Counted from the first letter of the stretch, positions 1 through 10,430 are shown. The stretch is DNA of 64,000 nucleotides from Pirellulaceae bacterium (GCA_026004775.1 BPJU01000008.1:124001-188000), one strand, 5' to 3'. Notes: generated by a model not told the origin, from the sequence alone. Program-made: numbers and translations.

Positions 1-2
1 GT

Positions 3-488
3 CTCTTGACGTACCGACATGAGTCGCATCGGGCCGTCCGGCTGGAGGTGCGCGACGAGGGGTTTGCAGCTTGGCCCGGCTTTTTCCGAGTTGCCGTGCG
101 CGGACGTCCTCCGGAGTTGGTGCGGAACACCAGCGCCCCACCTTTGATCGTGCGGGCCGAACGCGTGCCGGTGCAGTACCTCGGCCCGCATGACAGTACG
201 TTGCCGCAGTTGTCCGCTACCGTGGTACCTGCTGGCCAGACAGCATCCGGCGATGGGTTGGCCGTTGCAGACGCAACCAGTCCGACCGGCCCGCGGTGGA
301 AGGACCGCGAAGAAGCCAGTCCGCCGTCTGGGCCGCCCAATGTCCCTCCGAGCGCCGGCCACGGGCCACCATCCACATTCCGCCAGCAAGCGTCAACAGA
401 TCCGGCGTTGTTGGCTGCCGGCGGTATTGCGTTGCTGGTAGTAAGCGGCTTGACAGCCTGGCTGGTCTTCAAACCCAACCGAAGGTAA
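3..488 (+). CDS. C-terminal part of a tail-anchored membrane protein (partial)
   Basis: The frame is open to the left edge, so the 5' end lies outside the window; the only internal start is a TTG at 6. What remains is about 160 residues. The first part is a hydrophilic, possibly beta-rich stretch. A Pro/Ser/Gly-rich linker follows (roughly residues 70-128), then one hydrophobic segment near the end (residues about 135-155) and a short basic tail ending KPNRR. That layout fits a protein held in the membrane by its C-terminus with its bulk on the other side. I do not recognise a family. It converges on the beta-propeller gene on the other strand, 72 bases away. Confidence 0.6.
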   Translation, partial: LLTYRHESHRAVRLEVRDEGFAAWPGFFRVAVRGRPPELVRNTSAPPLIVRAERVPVQYLGPHDSTLPQLSATVVPAGQTASGDGLAVADATSPTGPRWKDREEASPPSGPPNVPPSAGHGPPSTFRQQASTDPALLAAGGIALLVVSGLTAWLVFKPNRR

Positions 489-560
489 CCAATAACGACG
501 GGCACAGATCCATGGCTCTGTGCCCATCTTGATCCAAGCAAATGGGGAACGAATCCATTC

Positions 561-2462
561 CTAATCAGGGAAAATCTTGATCGCCCACAGGCGGGATCGG
601 TCCGAAACGTACATGACGCCGTTGGCTATGGTGGGCGTGCTGTATACAGAGGACGGGAAGGTGATTTCACCAAGCTTTTTCATTTCTCGTCCTGTCGCAA
701 AGATCGCCAAATCGCCGTCTTCGTCCCCTATGAGCACTCGGCCATCCACCACCATCGGAGATCCCCAGATGGCTGCCAGCAGGTCGGCTTCCCAGTAACG
801 TTTTCCGGTCTTGAAGTCGACGCAATGCAGCCGGCCGCTCAAGTCCGCCGCATAGACCAATCCGTCATGAACGGCCACGGTCGAGATCGTACGGCGGAAG
901 ATGTAGCTCCCTTTTTCGCCGGTTACCGAACCATCCTCGTCATTGCCGCCGTAGTGCCAGATCATCCCCGAGTTCGGGTTGGGTTCTCCCTTACCATCGC
1001 CGTCTTCATCCAGTTCGGGGCTGATATCGCCGGTCTTGGTGCAGTCGATGCGGTACAGATGCCCCACACCTTCGCCATGTTCGGGGTCCTGGCCGACCGC
1101 CAGCACGATACTGTTGTCGACAAAGACGGGTGTGGCGATGATGTTGTTGCGTGTTCCCCGGCCTCCCAGCTCCCACTTCGAATCTTTGGGATTCATATCG
1201 AATTTCCAGATGTGTTCGCCGGTCTTCGCATCCATCGCATACAGCCAGCCGTCGCCGCCCGGCATGAAAACCATGACTCGGCCGTTGACTTCCGCGATGG
1301 TGGGCGAACTCCACTGGCCATGCAGGATCTTGTCGAAGGGAGAATTGTCTTCCCACACCACTTCGCCGGTCATCTTGTTAACGGCTATGAACGAGGGTGC
1401 TCGGGGTGAAGGTATTTCCAGGTGAGCCTCATCCACGCCGTTCGAGGTGACAATGTAGACCAAATCGCCGTAGACCACGGGCGAGCTGGTGGCCAGGTTA
1501 TGGGGAAAGACACCCAGTTGTTCCATCATATCCAGAGACCAGATGATATCGGCATCTTCCAACTCGTTGTCCACTTCCTCCGTGTACGGCCCATCGTTTT
1601 CATTGTCGTAAAAACCGTCCAGGTCCAGGCACATCAGTTCGCAGCGGTTGGTCACCACATACACACGGTTCTCGTCGACGCAACAAGTCGAGCAGATTCC
1701 TTGGAGCGGCCAGTCGTTGACGCGTCCCTGCGGCAGCTTTTCGCGGGTAAGCTGCCACAGAAACTTTCCGGTTTTTTCTTCGAAACACAGCACGCAACCC
1801 CGATCGCCCTTGTGTTTGGGACGATATTCGGCGCCGTTGTTCGTACCCACCAGAATCTTGCCGTGGGCCACCACCGGGTTGCCATACGTTTGCGACCCGA
1901 GCTTGGCAACCCACAAAATGTTCTTGGCCTTGGCCGGATCTTCCGAAGGCACGAAATCAATGGTTATTCCCGTGGTGGCGTTGACCATGTTGCGATGGAT
2001 GGTGCCTCCCCACATCGGCCAGTCACCGGTGATGTGCCGGGAAGGGGCGGCAGCAGCACCGCCAGACCGTTCGGGCTTGGCGGAGTCCGACGGTTCGGCT
2101 GCGGACTGAGCGGCAGGTTCGGCGGATGCGGCGGGCCGCTTACTTTCACCAGGAGCAGCCGGTGCCGGGCTGGCCTGCACGGCTCCCTCTTCCGATGTCG
2201 CCTTGCCCGGCTCGGCAGGTGACGGGTTCTCGACTACCGCCTGACCCGCGGTAGCCGGGCTTGAAACCGCACCGGGCGTATCGGCTGGTGCTTGGGCCTC
2301 GGGTTGAGACCCTCCAGGTGTGGAATCGGTTACGCTGGCCGACGAGTCGGTCGGGCTTGTGGTACTACTCTTGGTGGAAGTGCCCGACCGGGAACAGCCT
2401 GCCAGGGCGATCGCGATGACACTGCTTGCCAAAACAACTCGGTAGAAACGCGACCCGTTCAT
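561..2462 (-). CDS. PQQ-like beta-propeller lipoprotein
   Basis: The protein has 633 residues. It starts with a lipoprotein signal ending in a lipobox (ALAGC, lipidated Cys about residue 23). A long low-complexity Ser/Thr/Pro/Ala/Glu spacer runs to about residue 140. The rest is a PQQ-type beta-propeller, with blades carrying the usual pattern of 'tGk..W' and 'v..g.vyv' strands. The Trp-rich opening of the propeller (GDWPMWGG) is typical of planctomycete outer-surface propellers. Several Cys lie close together around residues 225-275. The ATG directly follows the stop of the upstream propeller gene (TAG then ATG with no gap), so the two are probably translationally coupled. A catalytic role is not evident; a binding or scaffold role outside the cytoplasm is inferred. 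Confidence 0.85.
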   Translation of the reverse strand: MNGSRFYRVVLASSVIAIALAGCSRSGTSTKSSTTSPTDSSASVTDSTPGGSQPEAQAPADTPGAVSSPATAGQAVVENPSPAEPGKATSEEGAVQASPAPAAPGESKRPAASAEPAAQSAAEPSDSAKPERSGGAAAAPSRHITGDWPMWGGTIHRNMVNATTGITIDFVPSEDPAKAKNILWVAKLGSQTYGNPVVAHGKILVGTNNGAEYRPKHKGDRGCVLCFEEKTGKFLWQLTREKLPQGRVNDWPLQGICSTCCVDENRVYVVTNRCELMCLDLDGFYDNENDGPYTEEVDNELEDADIIWSLDMMEQLGVFPHNLATSSPVVYGDLVYIVTSNGVDEAHLEIPSPRAPSFIAVNKMTGEVVWEDNSPFDKILHGQWSSPTIAEVNGRVMVFMPGGDGWLYAMDAKTGEHIWKFDMNPKDSKWELGGRGTRNNIIATPVFVDNSIVLAVGQDPEHGEGVGHLYRIDCTKTGDISPELDEDGDGKGEPNPNSGMIWHYGGNDEDGSVTGEKGSYIFRRTISTVAVHDGLVYAADLSGRLHCVDFKTGKRYWEADLLAAIWGSPMVVDGRVLIGDEDGDLAIFATGREMKKLGEITFPSSVYSTPTIANGVMYVSDRSRLWAIKIFPD

Positions 2463-4685
2463 CTACTTTTCCTCGTACACTTGGACGTTGTCAAAAAACG
2501 ACTCTGCCAATCCAAAAATATACAACCCGGGGCTTCCTTGTTCATTGGGGTGAGGATCGAACGCTTCGATCGTCCAGTCTTGAGGTTCCGCCTGATCCCG
2601 CTGCCATACCTTGCCCCGCACCATGCAGCCTCCCTCGACCGGATCAACCCGCATCTTCATGCGATACCAGGTCTCCGGATCGATGCGGAAGCGGATCTCC
2701 TTGTCCATGCGGATGTGGGCCGGCCAGGTCTGGATGCTGAGTTTCTGTGTATTGCCTTTCAGGATCAGGTTATAGCGCTGGCAGGTGACGCCGGCGCTGG
2801 AGAGGCGGCGCTGTTTTTCTCGCAGCATCACGTCGGCCTGGATGGTGTAGCCGCGCATCGTATCCGGCCCCAACCAGATATAAGAACTGGGCTTACCTTG
2901 GCCCCCCAAGTTGTAAAGTGCCACATCGCCGTTGACTTCCACCGGACGGAATTCGGTGAAGGCGGTGACCCAAGTCGGCGGCACATCGCGGTCTTTATAG
3001 CCGGTGAAGTCCCACTTCCACGGGAGCTTGGCAAAGACGCGCACTCGAGCCTTGGCGACGAGGTCACCGACACGAGCCACCACGTTGCCGCCTTGCTCGG
3101 GAGCATCAGCCGGTGCAATGAGCCGATTGCCTTCGAGCGTCACGTGGCTCAACCCGGACTCGATTTCCAGCTTTTCCGGAGTCATCCGTTTGAGGAAGCG
3201 GCCGTTCTTGTCGTAGGCGAGCACTTCATATTCCACGGATTCACCCGCCCACAGCATGGTCTCGTAGGGCACCAGATGCACCAGAGCGATCTGGTCCTCA
3301 GGCGGCCGCTCTTCGGGCATCGGCGGGATCGGATCGGATTGCGGCTCCACATCGGGACGGCCTACGCAAATCGTACGGTCTCGCGTGACGAAGTAGATGC
3401 GGCCGTCGGCGATGGCCGGCGAGGCATAGATCTCGTCATATCCCTCGATTTTGGTCGCCATCAGTTGCACGTGGGACAACGATTCACATTTCTCGCGGCT
3501 CGGCCGCAAAATGTGGATGTTCCCGTTGACTTCCATCACGTACAACTTGCCGTCGGCCCACACGGGCGAGCCTTTGCCGACGGTCCCCAATTTGTGCTCC
3601 CACAGCTTTTCGCCCGTCTTGCTGTCCAGAGCCAGCAGGATGCCGTTATCCGTCACCACGTACAGGATGCCGTCGTGAACCAGCAGGCTGGCATAGCCGG
3701 CCTTGATTCCGTCGACACGCCACACACTATGCGTCTCGGTAATGTCACCGCGCCCCGTAGCGTCGATGCATTGGACGCGTCCGAATTCGAGCGAGTCGAT
3801 ATTATCTTCGCCGTGGGCAATGTAGACATACTTGCCGTCGGCCACCGGCGAAACGTTCAAGCCGCGGTGCGACATGCGGAAGCCCCACAATGGTTCGCCG
3901 GTCCGGGCGTGGATGGCGTAGACACCGCCGTCGGCATTGCCGCAGATCAGCATCCGCACTCCGTCAATCACCGTCACGATAGGATTCGAGTAGACCGTAT
4001 CGTACGGGCGGCCACCCGGGGCGGACACCCAGAGCAATTTGCCGGTTCGCTTGTCAAATGCATAGAAACGCTCCTTCGGCGGCGGCGCCTTCATGTCGCC
4101 CCAATTGATCGTCAACAGACCGACGATCACCCGATCCTCGTCGATAATCGGTGTTGTCGTCCGCCCACCGTAGCCGGAAATCCGACCGAACTCCTCAAAT
4201 AACGAACGCTCCCACAACACCTTGCCATCCGCCGAATAGCACCGGAAGATGCCGCTTACCGAATGCAGATAAACGTTGCCGGTCTCCGGATCGCCTACCA
4301 TACTGGCCCATCCGACGCGAGGAGCCGGAACGTCGGTCTGGAAGACGTTCAGTTCATCGCGCCACAGGATTTGACCGGTCTTGGCGTCCCAGCAAACCAC
4401 TTGTTCCCGGGCGTGGATACGTTCATCGGGATCGTTGACGTCGTGATGCGTGCGGCAACTGAGGTAGACACGGCCGTTGAGCACGATCGGCGTGGCTCGA
4501 CCGCCGATGTCCGACACCCATAACACGTTCTTGGGAGGATCCAGCGACCAATCGTCCACCAGATTCCGCTCGCGGGAAATACCGTTCTGTTCCGGACCGC
4601 GCCAATACGCCCAATCTCCCGCCCATCCCCATGAAGCCGCCCATATCCAACAAGCAAAAGCTAACCACACCGTGAACACTTTCAT
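2463..4685 (-). CDS. secreted PQQ-like beta-propeller protein with C-terminal LamG-like domain
   Basis: The protein has 740 residues and a Sec signal peptide (first ~22 residues, cleavage near AGD). A WRGPEQNG opening, common in planctomycete PQQ-like propellers, follows. Propeller blades run to about residue 460 with repeated 'tG..lW' motifs. An Ig-like segment comes next (about 475-555), and then a C-terminal jelly-roll resembling LamG or DUF1080-type domains (about 560-740, ending [11 protein letters not shown]). It is the first gene of a two-gene unit with the propeller lipoprotein downstream, abutting stop to start. The C-terminal domain suggests carbohydrate or surface-polymer binding; this is inference. 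True PQQ-dehydrogenase active-site residues were not identified, so no redox activity is claimed. Confidence 0.85.
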   Translation of the reverse strand: MKVFTVWLAFACWIWAASWGWAGDWAYWRGPEQNGISRERNLVDDWSLDPPKNVLWVSDIGGRATPIVLNGRVYLSCRTHHDVNDPDERIHAREQVVCWDAKTGQILWRDELNVFQTDVPAPRVGWASMVGDPETGNVYLHSVSGIFRCYSADGKVLWERSLFEEFGRISGYGGRTTTPIIDEDRVIVGLLTINWGDMKAPPPKERFYAFDKRTGKLLWVSAPGGRPYDTVYSNPIVTVIDGVRMLICGNADGGVYAIHARTGEPLWGFRMSHRGLNVSPVADGKYVYIAHGEDNIDSLEFGRVQCIDATGRGDITETHSVWRVDGIKAGYASLLVHDGILYVVTDNGILLALDSKTGEKLWEHKLGTVGKGSPVWADGKLYVMEVNGNIHILRPSREKCESLSHVQLMATKIEGYDEIYASPAIADGRIYFVTRDRTICVGRPDVEPQSDPIPPMPEERPPEDQIALVHLVPYETMLWAGESVEYEVLAYDKNGRFLKRMTPEKLEIESGLSHVTLEGNRLIAPADAPEQGGNVVARVGDLVAKARVRVFAKLPWKWDFTGYKDRDVPPTWVTAFTEFRPVEVNGDVALYNLGGQGKPSSYIWLGPDTMRGYTIQADVMLREKQRRLSSAGVTCQRYNLILKGNTQKLSIQTWPAHIRMDKEIRFRIDPETWYRMKMRVDPVEGGCMVRGKVWQRDQAEPQDWTIEAFDPHPNEQGSPGLYIFGLAESFFDNVQVYEEK

Positions 4686-4914
4686 GGCTGTTCCTCATTA
4701 CCATCGTGCGATGCGGTGTTCTACTGTGGCTCCTCGTGCCTTCGAAACACACCGCCACTTCCCCGGACTCAATTGCGCCATCCGTGCGGCATACAAAGGT
4801 GGGATCACTGTCGCAATGGTTCCTATTCTAACGGCGTCCACCCCCCGCCGCCACATGGCTCTCTCGCCCGAAGCTTACTCTGGTTATTTGGCTCCGGTCC
4901 AGTAGGATAAGGGA

Positions 4915-5394
4915 ATGGTTTCCGTTGGTTGGAATCGTACGATTCAGCGTTCGAGCAGTCCCAGTGACGAAGCCAAACCTGAGCTGAGCCGGGATGAGGC
5001 GGGGGAGTTTCCGTTTATGGATGTGTATCCGGTGGGTCTGGAACGGTTGCCAGGAGAACGGTTGCGGATCACCTGGAGCGACGGTCAGCGCCGCGTCTAC
5101 CGGTACCGCGAGTTGCAGGAGAATTGTCCCTGTGCCAGTTGCCGGGAAAAACGGCGGCAGCCTCCCACTGCCGGCCAATTGCCGGTGCTGCGCCCCGAAG
5201 AAACCCAACCACTGGAAATCCAGCGTATGGAACCGGTGGGCAACTACGCCTACCACATCATCTTCAATCACGGGTGCGGCATGGGCATCTATTCGTTCGA
5301 ATTGTTACGAGCCCTGGGTGAGCCGGAAGCCACCAGGTCGAATGAATATCGCTCTGCGGCGGAACCGAACCACCGCGAATCGAACGGTGAGTAA
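4915..5394 (+). CDS. DUF971 (gamma-butyrobetaine hydroxylase-like N-terminal) domain protein
   Basis: The protein has 159 residues. Residues about 40-140 match the DUF971 pattern: a short beta domain with 'I.WsDG....Y.y.eLR..CPCA.C', here including CPCASCREK, and a downstream 'GNYAYHIIFNHGCGMGIYSFELLR' type block. Family members are small cytoplasmic proteins, often found near Fe-S carrier or cofactor genes, and a metal-binding role for the CxCxxC cluster is plausible but not established. The ATG is preceded by AGGATAAGGGA. A ~230-bp gap separates it from the divergent propeller genes and probably holds both promoters. Confidence 0.85.
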   Translation: MVSVGWNRTIQRSSSPSDEAKPELSRDEAGEFPFMDVYPVGLERLPGERLRITWSDGQRRVYRYRELQENCPCASCREKRRQPPTAGQLPVLRPEETQPLEIQRMEPVGNYAYHIIFNHGCGMGIYSFELLRALGEPEATRSNEYRSAAEPNHRESNGE

Positions 5395-5458
5395 TCCGAG
5401 CAAATAGTACGACAAGGTTTTTCGTCAAGCGCACGCCGGGCAGGAAAGGTGAACAACG

Positions 5459-6838
5459 ATGCGACGCACAACACGGCGGAAGTGGATCCAGGGAATGGCC
5501 GCGGGCTTTGGTTATGGGCTGTGCCGGACAAGCCGTGCTCAAAACGCTCGTTACCGTCTGGGTACTTTTGCCTTTGATGTTTCACCCCCCTTGGGCCACT
5601 CCCTGTGCGGCGGGTGGATCAAGCCTGCCCAGGCATATGACGATCGCCTGGAAGCGATCGGGTTTGTCTTGCTGGGAGCCGGAGAGCCGATCGTGGTCTG
5701 TGCGGTGGATTGGACCGGGATTTGCAATTCGGCACATGTGGCGTGGCGCAAAGCCATGGCTGATGCGGTCGGGACAGCGCCGGAAAGGGTCGCCGTTCAA
5801 TCGGTGCACCAGCACAACGCGCCCTTTGCCTGCCTGGATGCCCAGCAGATTGTCGCCCAGTATCCGGAATTGCCGTCCATCGTGGATGTAGAGTTCTTCG
5901 AACAGTGCCTCCAGCGGGCCCGCAACGCGGTGCAGGAAGCCGTGCAAACAGCTCGGCCACTGACTCATCTGGCGGTCGGGCAGGCTGTGGTGGAAAAGGT
6001 GGCGAGCAATCGGCGGATCGTCGACGGACAGGGCAAACTCGTTTTCTGGCGCGGCAGCAGTTCCAAGGATCCGCGGGCCGCCGAGTATCCTGAGGGGCTG
6101 ATCGATCCACAACTGCGTACGGTGGCATTCTTTTCCGGTGATGAGAAGTTGGTGGCGTGCCATTATTACGCAACGCATCCGATGAGTTATTACGGGGACG
6201 GGCGTGTGAGTAGTGATTTCGTGGGATTGGCACGCAAGCGCCGCCAGCAGGAAGAGCCGCATTGCCGCCATGTTTACTTCACCGGGTGCGCCGGCAACGT
6301 GGCCGCCGGCAAATACAACGACGGCTCTCCGCCGCTACGCCAACAGTTGGCCGACCGAGTCTATGATGCGATGCGCCGCTCGGAAGACGACCTGCGCCTG
6401 CAACCGATCGACAAGATCCATTGGATGCAGGAACCGGTGTTGCCGCCACCGCGGTCGGTTTTCAACGCCGAGCAGTTGCGCGAGCAAATTGCGCAACCGG
6501 ATCAGCCAATTGTGGCTCGCAATCGTCCCAGTTATACGCTGGCATGGCTGGAACGTGTGCAGCGGCATGTGCCTATCGTACTCAGTGCGCTTCATGTGAA
6601 CAGCGTGTCGCTGCTGCACCTGCCGGCAGAGTGTTTTGTCGAGTATCAGCTTTTTGCCCACCAGGCGGCTCCCGATCGGTTTGTGGCGGTGGCGGCATAC
6701 GGGGACGGAGGGCCGTGGTATATCCCCACCGAAGAAGCCTACCCACAGGGGGGTTATGAGGTATCCGTGGCGTTTTGTGATCCACCGGTGGACCGGATGC
6801 TGCGAACAGCCATACGGCATTTGTTGGCGGTTTCTTGA
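5459..6838 (+). CDS. neutral/alkaline ceramidase-like exported protein
   Basis: The protein has 459 residues and a twin-Arg-like N-terminus (TTRRKWIQG followed by a hydrophobic stretch and ARA-type cleavage region), so export is likely. The body shows the layout of the neutral/alkaline non-lysosomal ceramidase N-terminal family: a 'SVHQHNAP' His motif near residue 117, a 'CHYYATHP' block near 230 and a 'FTGCAGN' block near 280, all of which can supply zinc ligands. Planctomycetes carry many such proteins whose natural substrate is unknown, and amide hydrolysis is inferred only from the family. A purine-rich AAGG sequence lies 8-9 bases ahead of the ATG. The gene follows the DUF971 gene by 64 bases, but linkage of function is not clear. 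Confidence 0.8.
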   Translation: MRRTTRRKWIQGMAAGFGYGLCRTSRAQNARYRLGTFAFDVSPPLGHSLCGGWIKPAQAYDDRLEAIGFVLLGAGEPIVVCAVDWTGICNSAHVAWRKAMADAVGTAPERVAVQSVHQHNAPFACLDAQQIVAQYPELPSIVDVEFFEQCLQRARNAVQEAVQTARPLTHLAVGQAVVEKVASNRRIVDGQGKLVFWRGSSSKDPRAAEYPEGLIDPQLRTVAFFSGDEKLVACHYYATHPMSYYGDGRVSSDFVGLARKRRQQEEPHCRHVYFTGCAGNVAAGKYNDGSPPLRQQLADRVYDAMRRSEDDLRLQPIDKIHWMQEPVLPPPRSVFNAEQLREQIAQPDQPIVARNRPSYTLAWLERVQRHVPIVLSALHVNSVSLLHLPAECFVEYQLFAHQAAPDRFVAVAAYGDGGPWYIPTEEAYPQGGYEVSVAFCDPPVDRMLRTAIRHLLAVS

Positions 6839-6900
6839 TGGGAAAGTCGTTAAGGCGGCGAAACACGGCCGGTATCCGGCATTGTGAGTAGAACAAGGGT

Positions 6901-6949
6901 GTGTGGCACGGGCCTGTGGCACGGGCGTCCTCGCCCGTGGGGAGTGGAT
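6901..6949. repeat. palindromic dispersed repeat, copy 1
   Basis: This short element is built around the hairpin CACGGGCG-TCCT-CGCCCGTG (6920-6939) and followed by GGGAGTGGA. The GTGTGGCACGGGC part is partly duplicated on its left. A near-identical copy is at 11200-11233. It lies just after the ceramidase-like gene and looks like a REP-type intergenic repeat. Confidence 0.7.
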
Positions 6950-7020
6950 ATTTTCCACCAAGCGGCGGTGTGCCCAAGTCTGGTATGGCCGTCTTTTAAA
7001 ATGGCTGGATTGCTGAAGCA

Positions 7021-8187
7021 CTATTTGCGTCTTCGTTTCCACCACCACACGACTAACAGCAAAAGGACTATGGCTGCCCCGCCGTTACCAATCCAGAACA
7101 GAGGAGCTGGTCGGCCAGATCGAGGCAGTTGTGGCCGGCCACCCAATTGCGGCGATAACCGAACCATTTCTAACTGGCCGCCCCTATATTCGACGACATT
7201 GGCAACTTCGGCGTTCGGAAACGAACGGTACGAAAATAAAGATTCATCCAGCGGTTCGTTCACTAAAAGCCATGTAAACTGCAAATGAAGTTCGGTCTGT
7301 TTGCCCAAGTCCGGCCATTCGACGCCAACTTGGTACTCCACAGGAACCCAGGTGTCGTTGATGATTTCCCATCGAGAGGTTGAATATTGACGGGAAAAGA
7401 CCTTGCCTGACGGAGCCAGGTTCAGCCATTCGGAGCGGATTGGCACGAATCCTTGCGTTGTGTCCACGATGATGGTCATCGAGTCACTTGTGGACATCGC
7501 GCCGGACAAAACATGGAGGCCATCCGTAGTTCGAGTTACTTTCAGTGATTTCTGCTTACGTAATGCACCCAGGACGTCGTCGAAAGAAGCTCGATTTTCG
7601 AAGGCATGCCAAAAATAGAGTCCTACTGCGCGTACGTCGAAGGGTAGTATCCGGCGGTTAATTTTTTCCGGAGGCGCATTCAACGTGATCGTGCCAAGAC
7701 CCTCGCGCGTGTATGCACTTTCTCGGCCCCGGGAGACGTAATAGCTTTTTTCGAAGCCGCGCCATGGTTCGACGCGTGCCGGTCGCTCAGGTAAAAGCGT
7801 CCGCGGTAGTTGGGGTCGATCGCTGTTGTTATCCGCCCCCGTCCTGTGAGCAGCATTGATTTCCGGAATTACGCGGAACACTTTCGCCGGTTCCTCCCAC
7901 ACCACCCGAACAGCTCTAGCGTCGAAATCAAAAGCGCTTTCGATCGAGCATTTCCCGTCTACGTCTGCCTCGCTCGAAGCAGCGTTTTCCTTGACCACCA
8001 AACGGCCCTCCGCTCTGTACCATCCCTTGCGTAATGTGGATGCGCGTTGGGCGATCCCTTCCAGAACAAAATCAACCGCTGCTTGGTCGGTCGCTGCAAC
8101 CGATTGGCCCGGCAGGGGCACGATCAAAGCGACAAGAACCACCAATCCGGATCGGACACATGTGCGGCATACAGTTCTCGACTTCAT
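7021..8187 (-). CDS. exported protein resembling outer-membrane lipoprotein-sorting (LolA-like) fold, C-terminal membrane anchor
   Basis: The ATG at 8187 overlaps the stop of the upstream gene in an ATGA, giving a 388-residue product; the longer open frame upstream of it has no signal and overlaps that gene. It has a signal peptide (hydrophobic residues about 12-32, ending SVAATDQ). A beta-rich domain of alternating strands with 'GkvfsRqys..vWeiin..wvPve' phrases follows, reminiscent of LolA/LolB or DUF1571-like proteins. At the end is a transmembrane helix (about 360-383) followed by a very basic tail (WWWKRRRK). It is the last gene of a four-gene coupled operon. The family assignment is tentative; a role handling lipids or surface components is inference. 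Confidence 0.65.
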   Translation of the reverse strand: MKSRTVCRTCVRSGLVVLVALIVPLPGQSVAATDQAAVDFVLEGIAQRASTLRKGWYRAEGRLVVKENAASSEADVDGKCSIESAFDFDARAVRVVWEEPAKVFRVIPEINAAHRTGADNNSDRPQLPRTLLPERPARVEPWRGFEKSYYVSRGRESAYTREGLGTITLNAPPEKINRRILPFDVRAVGLYFWHAFENRASFDDVLGALRKQKSLKVTRTTDGLHVLSGAMSTSDSMTIIVDTTQGFVPIRSEWLNLAPSGKVFSRQYSTSRWEIINDTWVPVEYQVGVEWPDLGKQTELHLQFTWLLVNEPLDESLFSYRSFPNAEVANVVEYRGGQLEMVRLSPQLGGRPQLPRSGRPAPLFWIGNGGAAIVLLLLVVWWWKRRRK

Positions 8188-8750
8188 AGCAATCGCCCTC
8201 CCCATACGAGCCCTGCCGCGCACACCAGCACGACTGCGAAAGCCACAAACGAATGAACTGCTGTTATGTAGCAAGTATTCCCGCTCAAATAGTGTACAGG
8301 AAAATGGTACCAGTAATAAATCGGCCCAACCGGTTGGCAATAGTATAACCCATCTAATTGACTTTGGAGGCACGTCGTGCCACACGCCCTCCGAACTTCA
8401 CAGGCTTGTAACTGTTGTTGGTCCGCAAGGCATTGCTCCCTACCCGACGAGGCTGTCTGACAAAGGAAGTTAGTCAGAGATCCAGCTTCATATGTCATAG
8501 GGCAATAATAGCCAAACCACGTTGATTGGCACGGCGTACTGGCACACGCAGTATACACCCCACTACAGTCCCGCGGAACAAGTTCCCAACACGTGGCGGG
8601 CTGGCCAACAGAACCCGCTTCACCGCCAAAAAACGACGCCGCAGCCGCGTTGGGCACACTATCCACGGAACCGTTCGGCGGATTGCCACACCACACGATC
8701 CCCAATGCGCTACCCGCAATCACCCACACGGCGACTACTCGTGTTTTCAT
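8184..8750 (-). CDS. Cys-rich exported or membrane protein of unknown function
   Basis: The ATG at 8750 has AGGAGG at good spacing, giving 188 residues; the longer frame upstream lacks such support. After an N-terminal hydrophobic segment (residues about 5-21) there are 14 Cys in total, mostly spaced 5-20 residues apart between residues 20 and 150, and a final hydrophobic segment (about 160-185) that could be a membrane anchor. Such a Cys-dense ectodomain would need oxidative folding. It overlaps the next gene by ATGA, and its start lies inside the end of the preceding gene (41-base overlap). I recognise no family. The four-gene context suggests an envelope complex. Confidence 0.7.
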   Translation of the reverse strand: MKTRVVAVWVIAGSALGIVWCGNPPNGSVDSVPNAAAASFFGGEAGSVGQPATCWELVPRDCSGVYTACASTPCQSTWFGYYCPMTYEAGSLTNFLCQTASSGREQCLADQQQLQACEVRRACGTTCLQSQLDGLYYCQPVGPIYYWYHFPVHYLSGNTCYITAVHSFVAFAVVLVCAAGLVWGGRLL

Positions 8751-9384
8751 GCGATATCCTCCTTTGACCGACGCGCCCCAAAAAACCACAAACACAATGC
8801 CATATCAGGGTGGCAGTACGTCCCCTGAGAGCAGCCGTCACTCGACAAAACAAGTTGCGCCACAATAGAAAAACCCCCGTTATGAGACCCATGATCCCGG
8901 CACTCGAAGAATCATGGCGACACGGACGTGTAACTCCTTCCAGGGCTACAGGTGACACCGCTAGAAGTATCGATTCTGCCGATAACAGCCGATATCGCTG
9001 ATCGTTCCAGACAATGAGCCATTCACCGTTATCGGCAATTCTCGGCGGCACGGGGACATGGTTAGGCCACACTTCCTGGGTGCCGCCTTGCGCGTGTTTC
9101 TCGAAGTTAAAAGCCGTGATACGGGCAAATCCAGCATCCCTGACTTCCTTACGCGCCCCCCAATGCCAGCGCCGCAAACGGTACCAAACAGGCAGATGGG
9201 GTCTATATAACTCGGAGTCGGCGATGCGCTCATCGACGGTATCAACGTGGCTCCAGTTCGCCATTGACAATAAATAGTACAAAACTCCAGCACCACGATC
9301 CCCATCTGTCCGCGCTTGCGAAGATGCCTTCCGAGCGAGAACCAGAGTCAAGCCCGCGCAAATGTGTGAAGTCACCATGTTCAC
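8710..9384 (-). CDS. hypothetical protein in DUF1573 operon
   Basis: The open frame codes for 224 residues with a GTG start, beginning 12 bases after the stop of the DUF1573-like gene and overlapping the start of the Cys-rich gene by 41 bases. The N-terminus is mildly hydrophobic and could be a weak signal or membrane segment. The middle is soluble-looking and rich in Trp, Tyr and Arg, and a hydrophobic helix sits near residues 170-185 (GIMGLITGVFLLW). An alternative ATG lies about 40 codons further in. I do not recognise a family. Its place inside a tightly packed operon is the main argument that it is real. Confidence 0.55.
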   Translation of the reverse strand: MNMVTSHICAGLTLVLARKASSQARTDGDRGAGVLYYLLSMANWSHVDTVDERIADSELYRPHLPVWYRLRRWHWGARKEVRDAGFARITAFNFEKHAQGGTQEVWPNHVPVPPRIADNGEWLIVWNDQRYRLLSAESILLAVSPVALEGVTRPCRHDSSSAGIMGLITGVFLLWRNLFCRVTAALRGRTATLIWHCVCGFLGRVGQRRISHENTSSRRVGDCG

Positions 9385-9395
9385 GGTCGGGTTCC

Positions 9396-10430
9396 CTATT
9401 GCCTCTTTGTAACACCTCCTGCGCCCACGCCGACAAACGGTATGGTAATCGAATTTTGTGAAGTACTAACTGTAACCTGCCCCGACCAGTAGCCCTCGCC
9501 TTCCTCAGGAACATATTCCCAACTAAGGACCCACTGTTTGTCAGTCAGGGGCTGCAACTCGCACGAAAACCTGCGTTCATGAAAGGTATGCGACACGGCC
9601 GGACGCGATCCCGATATGGAGCCCGTGTCCGTCACAATCACTTTTCCGCGAGCCCTCCCATCGGAGTCAAGCCGCACAACGACTACTCGTTCCGGTGTAG
9701 CGAATAACGAACGAACGCGACGGTAAATTATCGGGACTGCTATTCGCGCATCTGGATTGCTACGACGACAAAATACTATGTATTCTTTCGAGGGAGGAAT
9801 ACTATCCGATGATGTGGTTATCAGTGTTACCGTAAACGTGAATGGTTCATGCGAGGATGGCTTGATGGCGACCAACGGAGATGATTCGACCTCAATGTCG
9901 TGGTACGGTACTTGCGTATTAACCACAATTTTGCGAGAATACGCGCGCCCCGGAATAACGTCTCCGAAATCAACCTCGGCTGGAATGATCGTGGCCCAAG
10001 GTTCAGCTTTACCACGAACAATAGCCAGGTACCCAACTCTTCTCTGCGACTCTCCGACGCGGAACATCAAGAAAGCGGAATACTCGAATTCTCCCGCGCC
10101 ACTTGGGCGGTGGCCGCGCACTGACAGTTTCGCACATCTACCAGGTCTTACTACGCGTGGATCCAGTTGGACGAATACACATCCGCAACCGACTTCGGCT
10201 TGTTCAAAAACCAAATCCGACCGCGAGCGGTTGCGGAGTACGGATGAGCACTCGAAACTCGTCCCAACTTGCCCGGCCCCAATATCTACTATGGCAACGT
10301 CCATGATTTTCGGAGTGTGCTTAATCTGATCGTCTCGGCATCCCAATAACAAGGCAACTAGTAACATCAAATGAGCACACAAACCCAGCTGTCCGTGGGG
10401 CAAAGAGGGCAAGGTGGCTATTTTAATCAT
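9396..10430 (-). CDS. DUF1573-like lipoprotein
   Basis: Starting at the ATG at 10430, the product has 344 residues and a lipoprotein signal ending LLLGC. The next ~100 residues resemble DUF1573 (an Ig-like, ASH-type fold): 'VDIGAGQVGTSFECSSVLRN' type opening, then a CGC motif in the strand 'VGCGCVFVQLDP', then 'aeVDFGDVIPGr'. A second, more diverged Ig-like domain fills the C-terminal half. The open frame runs 168 codons further upstream but with no signal peptide and poor codon texture, so I reject that extension. It is the first gene of the operon ending at 7021. A structural envelope role is inferred; no enzyme motif is seen. Confidence 0.75.
   Translation of the reverse strand: MIKIATLPSLPHGQLGLCAHLMLLVALLLGCRDDQIKHTPKIMDVAIVDIGAGQVGTSFECSSVLRNRSRSDLVFEQAEVGCGCVFVQLDPRVVRPGRCAKLSVRGHRPSGAGEFEYSAFLMFRVGESQRRVGYLAIVRGKAEPWATIIPAEVDFGDVIPGRAYSRKIVVNTQVPYHDIEVESSPLVAIKPSSHEPFTFTVTLITTSSDSIPPSKEYIVFCRRSNPDARIAVPIIYRRVRSLFATPERVVVVRLDSDGRARGKVIVTDTGSISGSRPAVSHTFHERRFSCELQPLTDKQWVLSWEYVPEEGEGYWSGQVTVSTSQNSITIPFVGVGAGGVTKRQ

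Noticed and set aside
2292-4202. 636-codon open frame on the plus strand opposite the beta-propeller genes
   Set aside because: It is antisense to two well-supported propeller genes, has no recognisable domain and is explained by the high GC at third codon positions.
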